64,000 nt of DNA from Begonia masoniana (lineage: Eukaryota; Streptophyta; Magnoliopsida; Cucurbitales; Begoniaceae): the NCBI GenBank assembly GCA_022432975.1, contig CM039508.1, positions 29,887,008 to 29,951,007 of the forward strand, written 5' to 3'. Shown in pieces: positions 10,983 to 24,895 of this stretch (the stretch's first letter is position 1; each line of letters opens with the position of its first letter). The translations under genes and the position numbers were made by a program. The notes under the pieces were generated by a model that was not told the DNA's origin, made no database searches, and was given only the letters and a program-made list of their open reading frames with translations.

Positions 10983-11730
10983 CTCCTGCAAAAAGATTGC
11001 AACTATTTTGATTTGCAGTAATGGCTAAATTTGAATCTGTCTTTTTATATGCCATTTTTTTAACCTAGTAGACCCTTAATTAGTTTATGAGGCAGTTTAC
11101 TTTATTGTTGAAATTCCTCTGTATAACTAGTTGGGTGTATGAATAGAAAAGGTTTGGTATAGTCTGTTGTTATTTGATCATACTAAATTTTTCAATTTGG
11201 TCAAGAGTGATAGAAGTTGAAGCTCTTGCAATTTTTGTTGATCATAATTGTTACTTTTCAGACATGACAGTCCTCACTTACAAAGTTAAACTTATCTCCT
11301 AGCTTCAAAGTTTGACTGCATGTATGGCCATGTACGTGCAGAAGAAGTATTTGATGGATGGTGTTATATTATTTGAGAAGTAAAAACTTGTAGGGGTCGT
11401 GGATCCAATGAAATATTCCACCACATGAAGTCATTCTGAGAGACAGCCAGAGGGTTGACCTGGTGGATGCCTCTCTCTCTCTCCAGTGTTTCAAGGTGAC
11501 GACATGGGACGGGAGAGATGATGGATTACATGGATATATTATATTAGCAATTGTCAATTGAGCTTAGAGCATAGGGTAGTGAGGGTCAGCTCTGTTTTGC
11601 ATTTGATCATTCCTATAAGCTGAATAGCGTTGGTTGACCAATTTTTAGGATCCCCATCTCATTCCTAGCTAGCTGATTACTTGAAGCTAATTAATAATTT
11701 TTTTAGAAAAGTCTAATTTAAACCTCATAT
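10983..11730. other. 3' UTR and intergenic DNA
   Basis: It probably holds the 3' UTR of the LLPH-like gene up to about 11200. A short CT run is present at about 11470-11482. No further gene is supported. Confidence 0.5.
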
Positions 11731-12259
11731 TCATGGACAAGCTGAATCTTAAAATATATTTTGGTGCAAATCAAATCTTATATTACATTCAGATAACAAG
11801 TCAACTCTTGTCGTTATTCGTTGTTTTTTTCACGCAATCTAAAATTAAAATGATTTGTAAATCGATCGATAGATTGATACGACGGTCCGAAATTAGAGCG
11901 CAACCACGAAAAAATAGTGTGGGAGATCAAAACTGCGAACAAGATCGATGGAGGACTAGGTATTGGAGGTCGAAATTCGCCAGAATCACGCAAAAAATCA
12001 ATGAAGAGAGAAGCTAGGTCATCAGCGTTTCGCACGAGGGCGACCGCGTATAAAAATCAGGGCGACCTTGCTTGAACGCGAACTACCGCAGAGATTACTT
12101 TTGTTTAAATGAGATCGCTTTCGTGCAAAACATGGTCGCCTTCATTTAAAACGCGGGAGATTGCGAGTGAATTTAACTACAAGAGTTGACTTGTTTATTA
12201 GAAATAGTACACGGTTCGATTTATGCCTAAATACAATCTAAGATTTAAATTGTTCATGA
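11731..12259. mobile_element. MITE-like foldback element with long inverted repeats
   Basis: The arms 11731-11818 and 12173-12259 are inverted copies of each other. The best part is AACAAGTCAACTCTTGT on the left and ACAAGAGTTGACTTGTT on the right; outward, the similarity continues through AATCTTA... to TCATG.ACAA. The centre (about 11819-12172) has no domain. I could not define a clear target duplication, so the superfamily is open. Confidence 0.65.
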
Positions 12260-12401
12260 TCCCATCATTCTGGTTAGGAATGACTTTCCTTCAATTACAA
12301 AATTCAAATAAAAAATTAAAATATTTGAAAAGATTAATGCATGATTCTCCCTCTCTCTCTAACATGTTGCCTTGAAGTGACTGTTAGAGATATCAGAACT
12401 G

Positions 12402-12403
<2 letters not shown>

Positions 12404-12434
<31 letters not shown>
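12404..12434 (+). repeat. (CT)n microsatellite in the VSR 5' UTR
   Basis: About 15 uninterrupted CT units, 150 bases before the VSR start codon. Pyrimidine-rich leaders are common in plant genes. Confidence 0.9.
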
Positions 12435-12437
<3 letters not shown>

Positions 12438-12586
12438 TGACAGTCTTTTCTTCCATCGTTGCCAAATCAGTTTTCATTTCTTTCTCTCATTTCTCCTGCT
12501 TGCAAACCAAGCAACGTCGAAAATAGAAAAACCCATCAACGCACCTCATATTTTTGCTGCAAACGAAGATCAATTGGTCGACTTGC

Positions 12587-15500
12587 ATGGGTTTTCTGCA
12601 AAAGATCTCTTCTCTTCTTCTGTTACTGGCTGTTCTTCACACCCATGCCAGTGCCAGATTTGTAGTCGAGAGGAGCAGCATAACTGTGTTGTCTCCTGAT
12701 AGCCTAAAATCGAAGCACGATGCAGCCATAGCCAACTTTGGAATTCCAGATTACGGTGGATTCATCGTGGGTTCTGTGGTCTATCCTCAGAGAGGCTCCA
12801 ATGGGTGTAAGCCTTTTGACTCTGACAAGCCCTTCAAGTCTAAGAACTCACTCCCCTCTATCCTTCTCATTGATCGTGGAGGTAATCCATTTTTTTTAAT
12901 AGAATTTTCTTTGATAGTCTCGATGCTAGTTTGCGAGTTGCTTTAATCTGTACTCTAAGATTAGAGTCGTCCATCAGTTTGATCCCGGCTTTGTCTGGAA
13001 ATCTTTTTAATCTTGTCAATTGATAGAAGCTCCTTCTTCAGAATGTATTTCGCAGTGCATATCTCTCTGTTTTCCTAATGTTTTTCCTCATTGACTTCTA
13101 TTTTAATTGTCTAAACACGTTCAAATTGATTGGACAAGGAGATCAGGCAACCCAAATGGATTGCTATTTATTTCTTGTTATGGCTGCTAAGTTATATTCA
13201 CCTTCCTAAAAATCAATGATTAAGAATCTAATTTTCCCTTTTTATTTGTACATCTTCGGCAACAAATTCTTTTCCCAACTGCAAATGGGAATTCTTAGAT
13301 GACTTTTTGGCTTATGTTTAATTATTGTTCTCGCGCAGACTGTTACTTTGCCTCGAAAGTATGGAACGGTCAACAGGGAGGAGCTGGTGTAGTTTTAGTA
13401 GCCGACAGTATTGACGAATCTACGATAACTATGGACTTGCCGGCCGACAGTGTTGAAGCAGAGAAATATATTGAAAACATTACAATCCCGTCAGCTTTTA
13501 TTGAGAAATCCTTAGGCAATAGCTTGAGGGAAGCTCTGAAAAGAGGTGAAAATGTAATGGTAAAGATAGACTGGAGAGAGTCAATACCATATCCGGACAA
13601 CAGAGTCGAGTATGAGTTCTGGACAAACAGCAACGATGAATGTGGAGTCCGCTGTGACGAGCAAATGGAATTTGTGAGGAATTTTAAGGGCCATGCTCAG
13701 ATTCTGGAGAAGGGTGGATTCACCCTTTTCACTCCCCGCTACATAACGTGGTACTGCCCCGAGGCTTTCATTAAGAGTAGCCAATGCAAGTCCCAGTGCA
13801 TAAACCGTGGAAGATACTGCGCGCCTGATCCGGAGCAGGATTTTGGAGCTGGATATGAAGGGAAAGACGTTGTCTATGAGAATTTGAGGCAGCTTTGCGT
13901 GCATAAGGTCGCCAAGGAAAGCAACCGGTCTTGGGTTTGGTGGGATTTCGTCACCGATTTTCACGTCAGGTGTTCGATGAAGAACAAGAGTTACAGTAAA
14001 GAATGTGCAGATGATGTGATCAGGACACTTAGTAAGTCATGTTTTTATCATTATTATCATCCTTTTCACATTTGTTCTAAACTTTTATGCTCTTGGATAA
14101 GATCTTCCGATCGACAAAACTCACAAGTGCATGGGCGATCCCGAAGCAGACGCAGAGAATGAGGTGCTTAGAAATGAGCAAGAAATGCAGGTAAGGACTT
14201 GATCTTTGCCCTTTTATTATTGCATATGGATTGAGGGAAGAGCTCATCGGTTTCAGGTTGGGCGAGGATCTCGTGGTGATGTTGCCATCTTACCGACACT
14301 CGTGATTAACAACGTCCAGTATCGAGGTTTGTTGAGTTTATCGAGATGTCATTTGTGTTTTTACCTGAGAAAGTATTTTAAAGGATCTTGTTTAGGAGTT
14401 ATGGTCTTTGTAATACTAAAACTGTTGAATTTGATGGTTTGAAGGAAAACTAGACAGAACTGCTGTGCTGAAGGCCATCTGTTCTGGATTCGAAGAAAAA
14501 ACCGAACCTTCCATTTGTTTGACAGCAGGTTGATTCTCTCTCCCGCTCCTTCAAGCATAGTATGTTTGAAACTGGCTAATATGGTTTCCAAGTTAGATCT
14601 CGAGACCGACGAGTGCCTTGAAAGGAACGGGGGATGCTGGCAAGACACGGCTTCTAATCTTACTGCTTGCAAGGTACGCATGACTTGAAAATATTGAATC
14701 TTTGAGTTTCTTCGTACAGATTGCCGGGATTTCAACCGATTTATGGTTTGAATTTTGGAAGGATACATTTAGAGGAAGAGTTTGTGAGTGTCCAGTCGTT
14801 AATGGTGTCCGGTATAAAGGAGATGGCTACATGTCCTGTGATGGTATGCCTTTTCTTTGCTTGCTCTCCTAAAAACTACTATCTCTGGCGGAGTTAGATC
14901 TCTTTTTTATTTGTGTTTATTTTTCTAGAAGCTGAAGCTGCTCTCCTGTGCTCTGTTTTTCAGCTTATGGTCCTGCGAGGTGCGCAATCAACAATGGAGG
15001 GTGCTGGTCTGAAACTCAAAATGGATTCAACTTCACCGCTTGCTCGGTTGAGTGATGTTTTCTCCATTTTCTTCCACTCAAGGATCGTGCTTTTAATACT
15101 CATTCAACATCGGTTATTTTCCATAAGATTTTGTATGTTGATCATTATATTTTCATCGTTCCGAGCAGAATTCGGAGCTGTCGGGATGTCGATGTCCGGT
15201 TGGATTCCATGGAGATGGTCATAACTGTGAAGGTACTCTTGAATGGAAAGAACAGCTCGCGCACTTTTTGAGTGCTGTGGATAACATTGTTCATCTTTTG
15301 AAACAGATGTCGATGAATGCAAAGAACAAGTAGCTTGTCAGTGTGATGGTTGCAGCTGCAAGAACACTTGGGGTGGATTCGACTGCAAGTGCAGCGCCAA
15401 CCGTCTGTATATAAGGGAGCAGGATACGTGCATTGGTACGATGCAATAATGTTGGCTTTTGTCAATAAAATAACAGCTGCAGAAGCTCTAACTCAACGGT

Positions 15501-15823
15501 AAAACATGTGTATTTTCAGAAAAGACAAGATCGAAAGTTGGATTATTCCTCACTTTCCTAGTTCTCGCCGTGGTGGTAGGAGCGGGATTAGCCGGTTATT
15601 TGTTCTACAAGTACAGGCTGAGGGTACGATTGACGCCTCTTTCTGAACTCTTTTCTTAGAATACAATCTGAACTGAAGCTAAAGATGGTCTTTTTTCTCT
15701 CGTTTGCAGTCTTACATGGACTCGGAGATAATGTCTATCATGTCACAATACATGCCTCTCGACAGTCAACACAGGGTCGAATCCCACACCGACACGGAGC
15801 CTATACGGCACGGTTCGGTGTAG
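12587..15823 (+). CDS. Vacuolar sorting receptor (BP-80 family, VSR5/6/7-like)
   Basis: A type I membrane receptor that carries soluble cargo with vacuolar sorting signals from the Golgi to the prevacuolar compartment. Twelve coding exons fit GT-AG rules and one frame: 12587-12881, 13339-14031, 14102-14190, 14257-14326, 14445-14528, 14597-14673, 14762-14843, 14964-15046, 15169-15232, 15307-15435, 15520-15623, 15710-15823 (627 residues, the usual family length). Domains in order: signal peptide (1-23, cut near ASA|RFVVE), protease-associated domain (about 50-165), the Cys-rich central domain ([35 protein letters not shown]), EGF-type repeats (about 405-555, with DVDECKEQ), one transmembrane helix (about 563-586) and a cytosolic tail with the tyrosine sorting motif YMPL (604-607). 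[26 protein letters not shown] and [15 protein letters not shown] place it nearer Arabidopsis VSR5-7 than VSR1-4. The Met at 12587 is chosen because it gives a clean signal peptide. Confidence 0.96.
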
Positions 15824-16049
15824 AGAAGTCTGCATTGGCCTGGTGAAGAATGAAAGAGAGAATGATTATGGTGATTTTGGTTTAAATTAATTGTTGAGAT
15901 GTAAATGTAGTTCTCCAAAATTACAAAACAATACAGCAAAATAATCGATTTTGTTAAAATGACCAGATCTTGATTATAAAATGGGCGTCGAATTGAAGGA
16001 GAGATGAGCGACGGTGGGAAGAGAGCGCAGGGGCTGCGGAAGACCAAGG

Positions 16050-16790
16050 ATGCGACGCCTCCAATGTCCACGCCTTCGTCTTCTCTCTTCCAACTCTCCT
16101 CTTCCGCCATTTTCGTTCTGCTTCTCCACTTCCTCCTCTCCCCCCGGAGCTTCCCCGGATTCCAAACCCACTCTGACCCAACAAGAGATTGACAAAATCA
16201 ACCTCCTCATCCCTCGCCTCTGCCTCTCCAACCACTTCCCCACCGCAATCCAGCTGATCGACGCCGCGTTTCTCTTGAACCCGCCTCTCAAATCCCTCTC
16301 CCTTGCCGTTCTCCTCCACTCCCTTACTCTCCAGCCTGATATGACCCACCCCATGTCCCTCCTTACTCGCCTCCACCACAATCCCAATGCCCGCCACTAT
16401 CTAACCCCCGTCGCCACCTTGCTTCTCGACTGCTATTTCCAGAAGCGGAAGGCCAGAGAGGCCCTCAAGGTCTTCAATTGGACGATGAGGCCGCACTCCA
16501 TTACCAAGCTCGACGAGGCAGGTTTCAGGATTTTGATCGCTGGGTTTTGTAAATATGGAATGATTCTTGAGGCTTTGAAGGCAATGCGTGCGATGGTGGA
16601 TTCGAATTTAATACCCGGGAGAGACGTGAGGACGAGGACTTTCAGGGCCTTGTTAAGAGAAGCACGAATTAAAGACGCGGTGGAGTTGAAAGAGGCTCTG
16701 GCAATGGCTGAAGATGATGATGGAGGAGGTGAACATGGGAAGAAGATCTGTGCATTACTGGATCAGATGATTTGCCATTGGGATGAGTAG
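16050..16790 (+). CDS. Short PPR-like protein, probably mitochondrial or plastid
   Basis: A single exon of 246 residues. The start MRRLQCPRLRLLSSNS is rich in Arg, Ser and Leu and nearly free of acidic residues, as in organelle transit peptides. From about residue 50 the protein is made of helical repeats; the section around residues 150-210 (FRILIAGFCKYGMILEALKAM, repeated pattern) resembles P-class pentatricopeptide motifs, which bind organelle RNA. It is far shorter than most PPR proteins and has no E or DYW domain. The upstream in-frame codons lack an ATG, so 16050 is the likely start. It begins only 226 bp after the VSR stop on the same strand. The specific target is unknown. Confidence 0.75.
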   Translation: MRRLQCPRLRLLSSNSPLPPFSFCFSTSSSPPGASPDSKPTLTQQEIDKINLLIPRLCLSNHFPTAIQLIDAAFLLNPPLKSLSLAVLLHSLTLQPDMTHPMSLLTRLHHNPNARHYLTPVATLLLDCYFQKRKAREALKVFNWTMRPHSITKLDEAGFRILIAGFCKYGMILEALKAMRAMVDSNLIPGRDVRTRTFRALLREARIKDAVELKEALAMAEDDDGGGEHGKKICALLDQMICHWDE

Positions 16791-17092
16791 AAATTGGGTT
16801 GAAGCTTTTCACTTAGTTCTGTGAACTAATGTTTGTGTTTAGATGAGATGAATGATCCAATCTCAGCTTCTTCTCTCCTAATAATACAAAACTTTGCACA
16901 TCTTTAAGCTTTTCCACTAACATATTCACGTTAATGGTTCTATGCTTCAAACAATCAACATTCGGTTTGCATTAGGGTAGGCAAGGTCGAAACTGAACTG
17001 CAAGGGCTAAAAACAGGAATGCCATTCACCGTTCTACAGGTAAGAAACCGGCCGAATAGCAGAGAAACCCGACCAAAATATTAAATTTTATC

Positions 17093-17592
17093 AGCCCAAT
17101 CTTAAATCAACCCAAGACCCACTAACCTCGCCCGACCCTAATTTCTCCTCCTCTTTCCGCTGCCTCTCTCTCTCTGTCTTGCGCGCGCGCGCGCCGTCTT
17201 CTCCATTTCGCAGCCCTAACTCGCAGTCGCCGTTGCTGTTCCTGCTTCTACACACTATAATTCTGGAAACTGTCTTCTTCTATTCCATCGAACGATGCAA
17301 TTCTTAATTTGATCTGTTTCGATTTTGATACTTTTATTGCTGCTTCCTTCAACATCGGGCTCATTATCTTCAATTTGTGTAAGCTCTTGTTTGCAAAGAT
17401 ATTTTGCAATTTGATTTCTCACTCTCAATCTACCTCCATTTGAGGCTCAAGGTAAGTTTTCTCACCTGCCATCAATGAATGCTTTATATTTATACTGTGT
17501 TTTACTTGTATTTTTAAAGTTTTGCGCAAGGTTTTGGGTGTTTCAGTTTGGGGTTGTCAAAACTTGACGCGTCTACTAATTTTGGATGTCAG
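17093..17592 (+). promoter_or_regulatory. Promoter and 5' UTR intron of the mS33 gene
   Basis: AGCCCA (17093-17098) is a reverse site II motif, and CT-rich leader sequence follows at 17165-17180. A run of alternating GC (about 17180-17195) could adopt left-handed DNA. A likely 5' UTR intron runs from GTAAGTTTT at 17452 to TGTCAG at 17592, eight bases before the ATG. The transcript start itself is not visible. Confidence 0.5.
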
Positions 17593-17600
17593 GCATAAAG

Positions 17601-18597
17601 ATGGCTAGTACTAGCCTAAAGAGCATTTTATCTTCAGCTGTTATGAAGGGAGTCACTGAGGCAAGGGCAAGAATATTTGGGCATGTACTCAACCCAACAG
17701 GCCAGAGATCTCCCCATAAGCTTTTACGAAAGAAGCTCATAGGTGAAAAAGTTGCCCAGTGGTATCCAGACGACATCAAGAAATACGACCCTCTTGTCAT
17801 GGCTCGTCACGAGCAAGAGTACTCTCTCTCTCACTCAAACTATCTCAATTTCGTCTCTGATTTCTGATCATGCAACCTGTTATAGTTACCTCGGTGTGTC
17901 TTTTGGATGTCCATAGTTTCTTTATTGAAATTATGAAGTCATAAAGTGGGTCATTGGTTATTTGGATTTTGTTTGTATGCAACTAGTATGATCAGGGAAG
18001 CATATGATGAATTGAAAAATACATGCATGACGCACTTCCATTCCACATTTTCTTCCTTCAACAAGTTATGACAGAACATGCAATTCCATGAGGCAAAATC
18101 CATCTACAACTCTTACCTCACTTCCAAGGGTGCTCGATAAAGAATAAGGCATCATCATAGCTTTGACTTTTTGTTCTGCTTATTATTCTCCCATCAGACT
18201 CAAAGGTTAATTGTAAAAAGCTATGAAGTCTGGAGTCTATTTAACTGCTTTTCTTGAAGGTTCTATTTTTTAAGATTAGTTTGGGAAGGAGTGAAAGGAA
18301 TGGTTCTGTCCGCGTGATCTTATGTCAGATTTCTATCCAGTGCTCTTTGTTTGGTGTTTCAGTAACTTGTAACTGAAGTTCTTATGCACTAGCTAACACG
18401 CTCGGTACCTTTTAGTTTCTTTGACTGAAATGCTTATCATCTTCGAAGTGGATGAGACAATTTTCTTTTTCTCAAGTATCTCACATTGCCAAAACTACTT
18501 CTGTAGGCGCTTATCCAAGCTTGAAATGTTGAAGCGTAGAGGGAAAGGACCACCAAAGAAGGGGCAGGGCAGGCGTGCTGCCAAGCGTAACAAATAG
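17601..18597 (+). CDS. Mitochondrial small-subunit ribosomal protein mS33
   Basis: Two coding exons, 17601-17818 and 18507-18597, give 102 residues. The splice splits Glu (GA|G) between GAGTACTC and CTGTAG. The sequence shows the S27/S33 family features: ARIFGHVLNPTGQRSPHKLL, the WYPDDIKKYDPL segment and a basic C-terminal tail (KRRGKGPPKKGQGRRAAKR). It is a structural protein of the mitochondrial ribosome small subunit. The ATG at 17601 follows the UTR intron by eight bases; an upstream in-frame ATG at 17586 would lie across the acceptor. Family length (about 90-110) agrees. Confidence 0.92.
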
Positions 18598-18962
18598 AAA
18601 CCATCAGCTCAGTTATCAAAAATGGTAGGATTTAGACAACTGCAAGGGTAATTTTGATTGGAGTTGAAGTAGAAACCATCCATATGATGCTATTGAGCAG
18701 TTCTGCTATGTCCAAGCGGTTAAGCATTGCGCAATCTGCTCTTCCAACCTCGCTTCTTCATTTATCGAAACAACATGACGATACGTTTATAGTTTCTGAA
18801 ACAAGTTTGGAGCTGATGTGTTTATATTTGGTACTTGAAGTTGATTTTTGATGTGGAAACGAGAAATGGAGTTTGAATTGTTTTGCAAATAAAAACTCTA
18901 TTTTAATTACATCTTTTTAGTTGAGTCAACTACAAATGATTTATGAATATCAGAAGAATGAG

Positions 18963-21632
18963 TCACCAATAATCTTGACAGGAACAAGCCCCATCCCTGA
19001 AATGATGAAACCGTCTGACATCCCTCACCACGATATCCCTCTTCACTATCTTGGAGATGAACTTGGTTGCATTATGGCAGTCATTACAGACTCTAAGGTT
19101 TTTGGCTACTCTAATCACAGTTCCTGGCCAGGTGTTGAGAATTCCAAAAGCTATGGCTAGCTTTTCGCTGTGTCAGCAGAGCAAACTCTCCTTTTCCCCT
19201 TCCTCGACGTTGTGGTGGACGCATGAAGTATCAGGCACATATCCCTCTTTTCTCATTCTCTCTAAAAGTGTTTGTAGAAATCCATGAAGCTGCTCGTTTT
19301 GCGGGTGTGATGTATCACCCGCGACAAACTTATGAACCTCATCTTCAAACTCAATCCAACTACACCCGGGCTCCTTCCTTACTCCCATATCCTTCATCTT
19401 TCTCCTCACATCCATTGCTTTGTCCCAGAGTCCAGTGGACGAGTAGAGGTTAGCCAGAAGAACGTAGTGGCTAGCCACATCCGGTTCTAACTCAATGAGA
19501 CTCTTAGCTGCAGTCTCTCCAATCTCGAGTTTCTTGTGAATTTGACAGGCGCCCAGCAAGCTACTCCACACACCCGAATTGTCAAATTCAGTGGGCATTG
19601 TGTTAACAATTGAGTAAGCTTCCTCCACTTGACCTGCTCGGCCAAGCAAGTCCACGACGCATGCATAGTGGTCCGAATCAGGTTCAACTCCATATGCATC
19701 CCTCATTGTATGGAACAAGTGCATCCCTTCTTGTACCATCCCAGAGTGACTGCAAGCTGCCAAGACTGCAATAAAAGTAATCTCATTCGGCCTTACTCTT
19801 TCAAATGTGCCTCCTTCCCCTACCATATCTTTAAAAGCCTTTAAGGCTTCCACCCCTTTCCCGTGCATCCCGTAAGCCATTATGAGTACATTCCAGGTGA
19901 TCACATTTCTCACAGGCATTTGATCGAACACCGTTCTTGCTGCCTTCAAGCAACCACATTTTGCATACATATCGACCAGCGCACTACCCACTGCAACATC
20001 TGCGGCCAATAAAATCCTCACTGAATAAGCATGGATCTCTTTCCCCTTCGATAATGCTACAAGGGTAGCACAGCCAGGAAGAATTGTCATGAGTGTCACT
20101 GAATTTGGCTTACAATTACCATTTCCCTCGACTCCGTTCATTTGCATCTTATGCAACATGGTAATTGCAAGATCATGGTGCCCACATATAACATATCCAG
20201 TCATTATTGTGTTCCAAGATACTACATCCCTTACTGTCATGCTGTCAAAGATAGTTTTTGAAACTTTTATCTCCCCCATTCTAGAGTACATGTCCATCAG
20301 TGCATTTTGCACGTACTTGTCCTCACCGAAACCTCGCTTTACCACGTATCCATGAACGGCTTCTTTGTCCGAGAATGCTTCACACCGAGCACAGGCTGGG
20401 AGAACACTAGACAATGTAGTGGTGTTGGGGGTAACACGATGATCGGATTTCATTTCGATGAAGAGATTCAATGCTTCCTTGTCATGCTCATTTTGTGCAT
20501 AGCCGGTAATCATGGCATTGCAAACTGCAATCCTCCGATCTAAGATACCATCGAAAATTCGTCTACCCTTTTCAACTTGTCTGCAATTGCAATACAGATC
20601 AACTAAGGCACTTCCCACAAAAGAATTCTCAATTAACTCAGTATTCCTCAAGGCATAAGCATGAATTTGTTTTCCGGTGTCTAACATTTCCAAGTGGGTG
20701 CAGGCCGGGAGAACGCTTGCAACTGTGACCCCATCGGGTTTGATTCCTTCAAACAGCATTTGGCGTAAGAATTCCAATGATTCTACAAACTGGTTATTTT
20801 GAGAGAAAGAACTTATCAAGGTGTTCCACGAAACTAAATCACGGCCATCAAATACTTTAAACAAACCCTTTGAATCACCCACTCTTCCTAGCTTTGCATA
20901 CATTGCCATCAAAGCGTTATTTGTATGTGTTTTCAAATCACCCCTTCTCAAACTATACGCATGAACTTGCTTTCCAAGCAACAAGGCATCACATTTACTC
21001 AAATTTGAACAAATATGTGCCGCACTAACCAATGTAAACGAACTAGGCTCCACCTCCTCGGCCAGCATTGACCGTAGCGCATCTAAAGCCAGACTCCATT
21101 CCTCAAATCCACAAAGCGCAGCGATTAAGGAATTCCACGAAACTTGGTCTCTTTCTGTAATTGCATCAAACAATCTATATACATCTCTGATATCTCCATT
21201 CTTCCCGTAGATATGAACTAAGGTATTTGCTACAGCCACCGAGGATGAACTGTGGTCGAATTTAACAACGTGGGCATGAATTTGTTTGGCCAAGTCGAAG
21301 TCGTGAAGGGCGGTGGCAGCTTTCAGTGCCGCTGGGAAAGCATAATTGTCGAGCTGGACTCCGGCATCAATCATTTCTACAAAAGTCATAACAGCCTCGC
21401 GGAAAAGATTGCATCGGGTCTGAGAGCGAAGGGCTTGTATCCACGAGGAGGGAGAGCGTGATTGGGGAAGAGAAACTGAAGAAGAGAATGTGAAAGGAAC
21501 AAAAGGAGGCTGAGGTGTGGCCGGCGGAGGAGACGTAAGAGTTACAGAGTGGTTGGTTTCCGACGAAGATAATGGGTTTGAGGCAAACTGGAGAGTGAGG
21601 GGAGTGACGGATGCTAGGGTGCAGCAAAGCAT
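18963..21632 (-). pseudogene. OTP84: OTP84-like PLS/DYW-class PPR RNA-editing factor with in-frame TGA
   Basis: An intronless PLS-class PPR protein closely resembling Arabidopsis OTP84 (At3g57430), a chloroplast C-to-U editing factor. From ATG at 21632 it has a plastid transit-type N-terminus, about 18 P/L/S repeats (TVASVLPACTHLEMLDTGKQ, ALVDMYAKCGCLKAARTVFD, etc.) and E/E+ domains (HYVLLANLYSSTGLWDKAMD, VRKEPGCSWIE). The reading stops at TGA 19175-19173 after 819 codons, where homologues have Gly (LLC[G]HSEKLA). The same frame continues without a gap for 69 codons to a second TGA at 18965-18963: [14 protein letters not shown], the zinc residues HSE and CNDCH, and the terminal CSCQDYW. So the DYW deaminase is complete except for one base, G to T. 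It may be a truncation allele, a recent pseudogene or a sequence error. The label pseudogene is provisional. Confidence 0.9.
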
Positions 21633-22447
21633 TTCGTCACTTCCCAAGTTTCAAACCAAAGGAAGAAGAATCGAACCTCCGATGGCGGAACAATCCAGCT
21701 TAACAATGGACAACCAAGTTGAGCAGAGGAGAGGAGAGGAGGAACATGGTGGAACCTGGTTGGGCCTTATCATCAACGCAATATGATCGGCTCATGTCAT
21801 GCAGTCGGTTCACGGTTTTCTTGTCAAACCGGCTCAAAATCGGTCCGAACCAATCAGTGTTCAAAACCAGCGCCAGCCCTAATATCTCTCAAATCTCTGC
21901 CGTCTTTCTTCCTTCTTCGATTCTCGCCTTCTCCCTTCCTCTCTTGCTCTCTCCACCTCCGCCCCCTCGGATCTTCCTCGTATTCCTTCCAATCTCCCTC
22001 CCCGATTCTTCGTGAACGAGCTGCAGCAGTCTCGCGTTACCGTCTTTCTAGTCGCTACCCTGCATCTCGCTGGTTATAACACGACTGCACTCCTCAGTTC
22101 TTAGGTAACCTATCTCTTGATCATATCTAGCTCATCTCCCTATTTTTTTTGGTCCTGAATTGAATAGATTTTCAATTTGGTATGGTGTCTATGTTTCGCG
22201 TGAACATCTTGTATTTCGTAATTGTAATTTGCTACTGTCAATTCAAAGTTTATTTTTGAGGAATTCTTCTGTTGTGTAGAGTTTCGTTTTTTCAGTAATC
22301 ATTTCTTGGTTGTTTCTTTTTAGTTTGTGATGAATTTTTTCTGTATTAGCTGATTTTTTTTTTTTTTTTTTTTTTTTTGAGTGATGTTCTTCTGTGGTGC
22401 CTAATGCAGGAGGGTCAGTGTGCTTTTTCTTCTTTTTTACAATACAA
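21633..22447. promoter_or_regulatory. Shared divergent promoter of OTP84-like and eRF1; eRF1 5' UTR intron
   Basis: The two start codons are 816 bp apart and point away from each other. TGGGCC (21757-21762) is a site II type motif. On the eRF1 side a UTR intron is likely from GTAACC (22105) to TGCAG (22409). It contains 25 consecutive T (22354-22378). Confidence 0.55.
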
Positions 22448-24191
<1,744 letters not shown>

Positions 24192-24762
24192 GTCTTACCC
24201 AGCACGTGTCCCTGTTCCATGGGATGATGCAGCAAAAACCTTAGCAGGGTTTCGTATTAGAAATATGTGTTATATAGTTTCCCCATTCAGACTTCTTGCT
24301 TAGGATGATTGTGCATTAAATGTGTGTTTCTGCTTTAAAGTATTTGGCTCCGCCTACTGCGACCTACGCATTGGCTGTTTGCATGCATGCTATAAATAAG
24401 ATAACCATCACGGTGATTAGCAAACCTTGATCGCAATTCTAGAATTTACAGGTTGTCTCTGAATTCTTTTGAGATTACCTTGTTGACCTGTGGAAGAACA
24501 CTATTTTGAATTGTAATTTTTTACAAGTCGAACAGCCAGAGAAAATTATCCGCATTCAATGGTTGTAAAGTGAAAGGGCCCTTCCCCTCTTTAGATCAGA
24601 TGCTAAATAGATCCTCTTGCTTGTCACTAAATGTCTTCTTAGGTACGTTTACAGTGTAACGTGTATTTTGGGAGCTGACATAGCTATCATCACTTTGATA
24701 TCATATGAATGTGTTGATGAAAAGATGATTTATCCTAGACCTAAACGATCATCCGTGTATAA
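24192..24762. other. 3' UTR of eRF1 and intergenic DNA
   Basis: It is collinear with the eRF1 stop and has several T-rich stretches. No gene is supported. Confidence 0.5.
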
Positions 24763-24864
24763 CCAGTTAGAATGTCTAGCTGGTAATGATAGTATTTTGT
24801 TTCTGAATCAATGATCCACTTTTTTTTAAAGTAATGGGAGAAGATCGAAACATGCCACTAAAGA
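24763..24864 (+). repeat. Direct repeat, copy 1 (partner at 27365-27455)
   Basis: The two copies share GGGAGAAGATCGAAACATGC and, further upstream, TGATA.T...TTTTGT and AATCA.T.AT.CAC. They lie 2.6 kb apart in the same orientation and flank the unrecognised minus-strand gene and the hAT elements. Confidence 0.75.
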
Positions 24865-24895
24865 CACTTTCAAAGACAAAGATGAACCAGAGCAA

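Noticed and set aside
16004..16192. Alternative ATG at 16004 for a small protein overlapping the PPR-like gene
   Set aside because: Different frame that stops after 62 codons; the 16050 frame gives the transit peptide and helical repeats.
18700..18760. GTCCAAGCGGTTAAGC resembling a tRNA D-arm region
   Set aside because: No matching anticodon or T-arm follows; it lies in the mS33 3' UTR.
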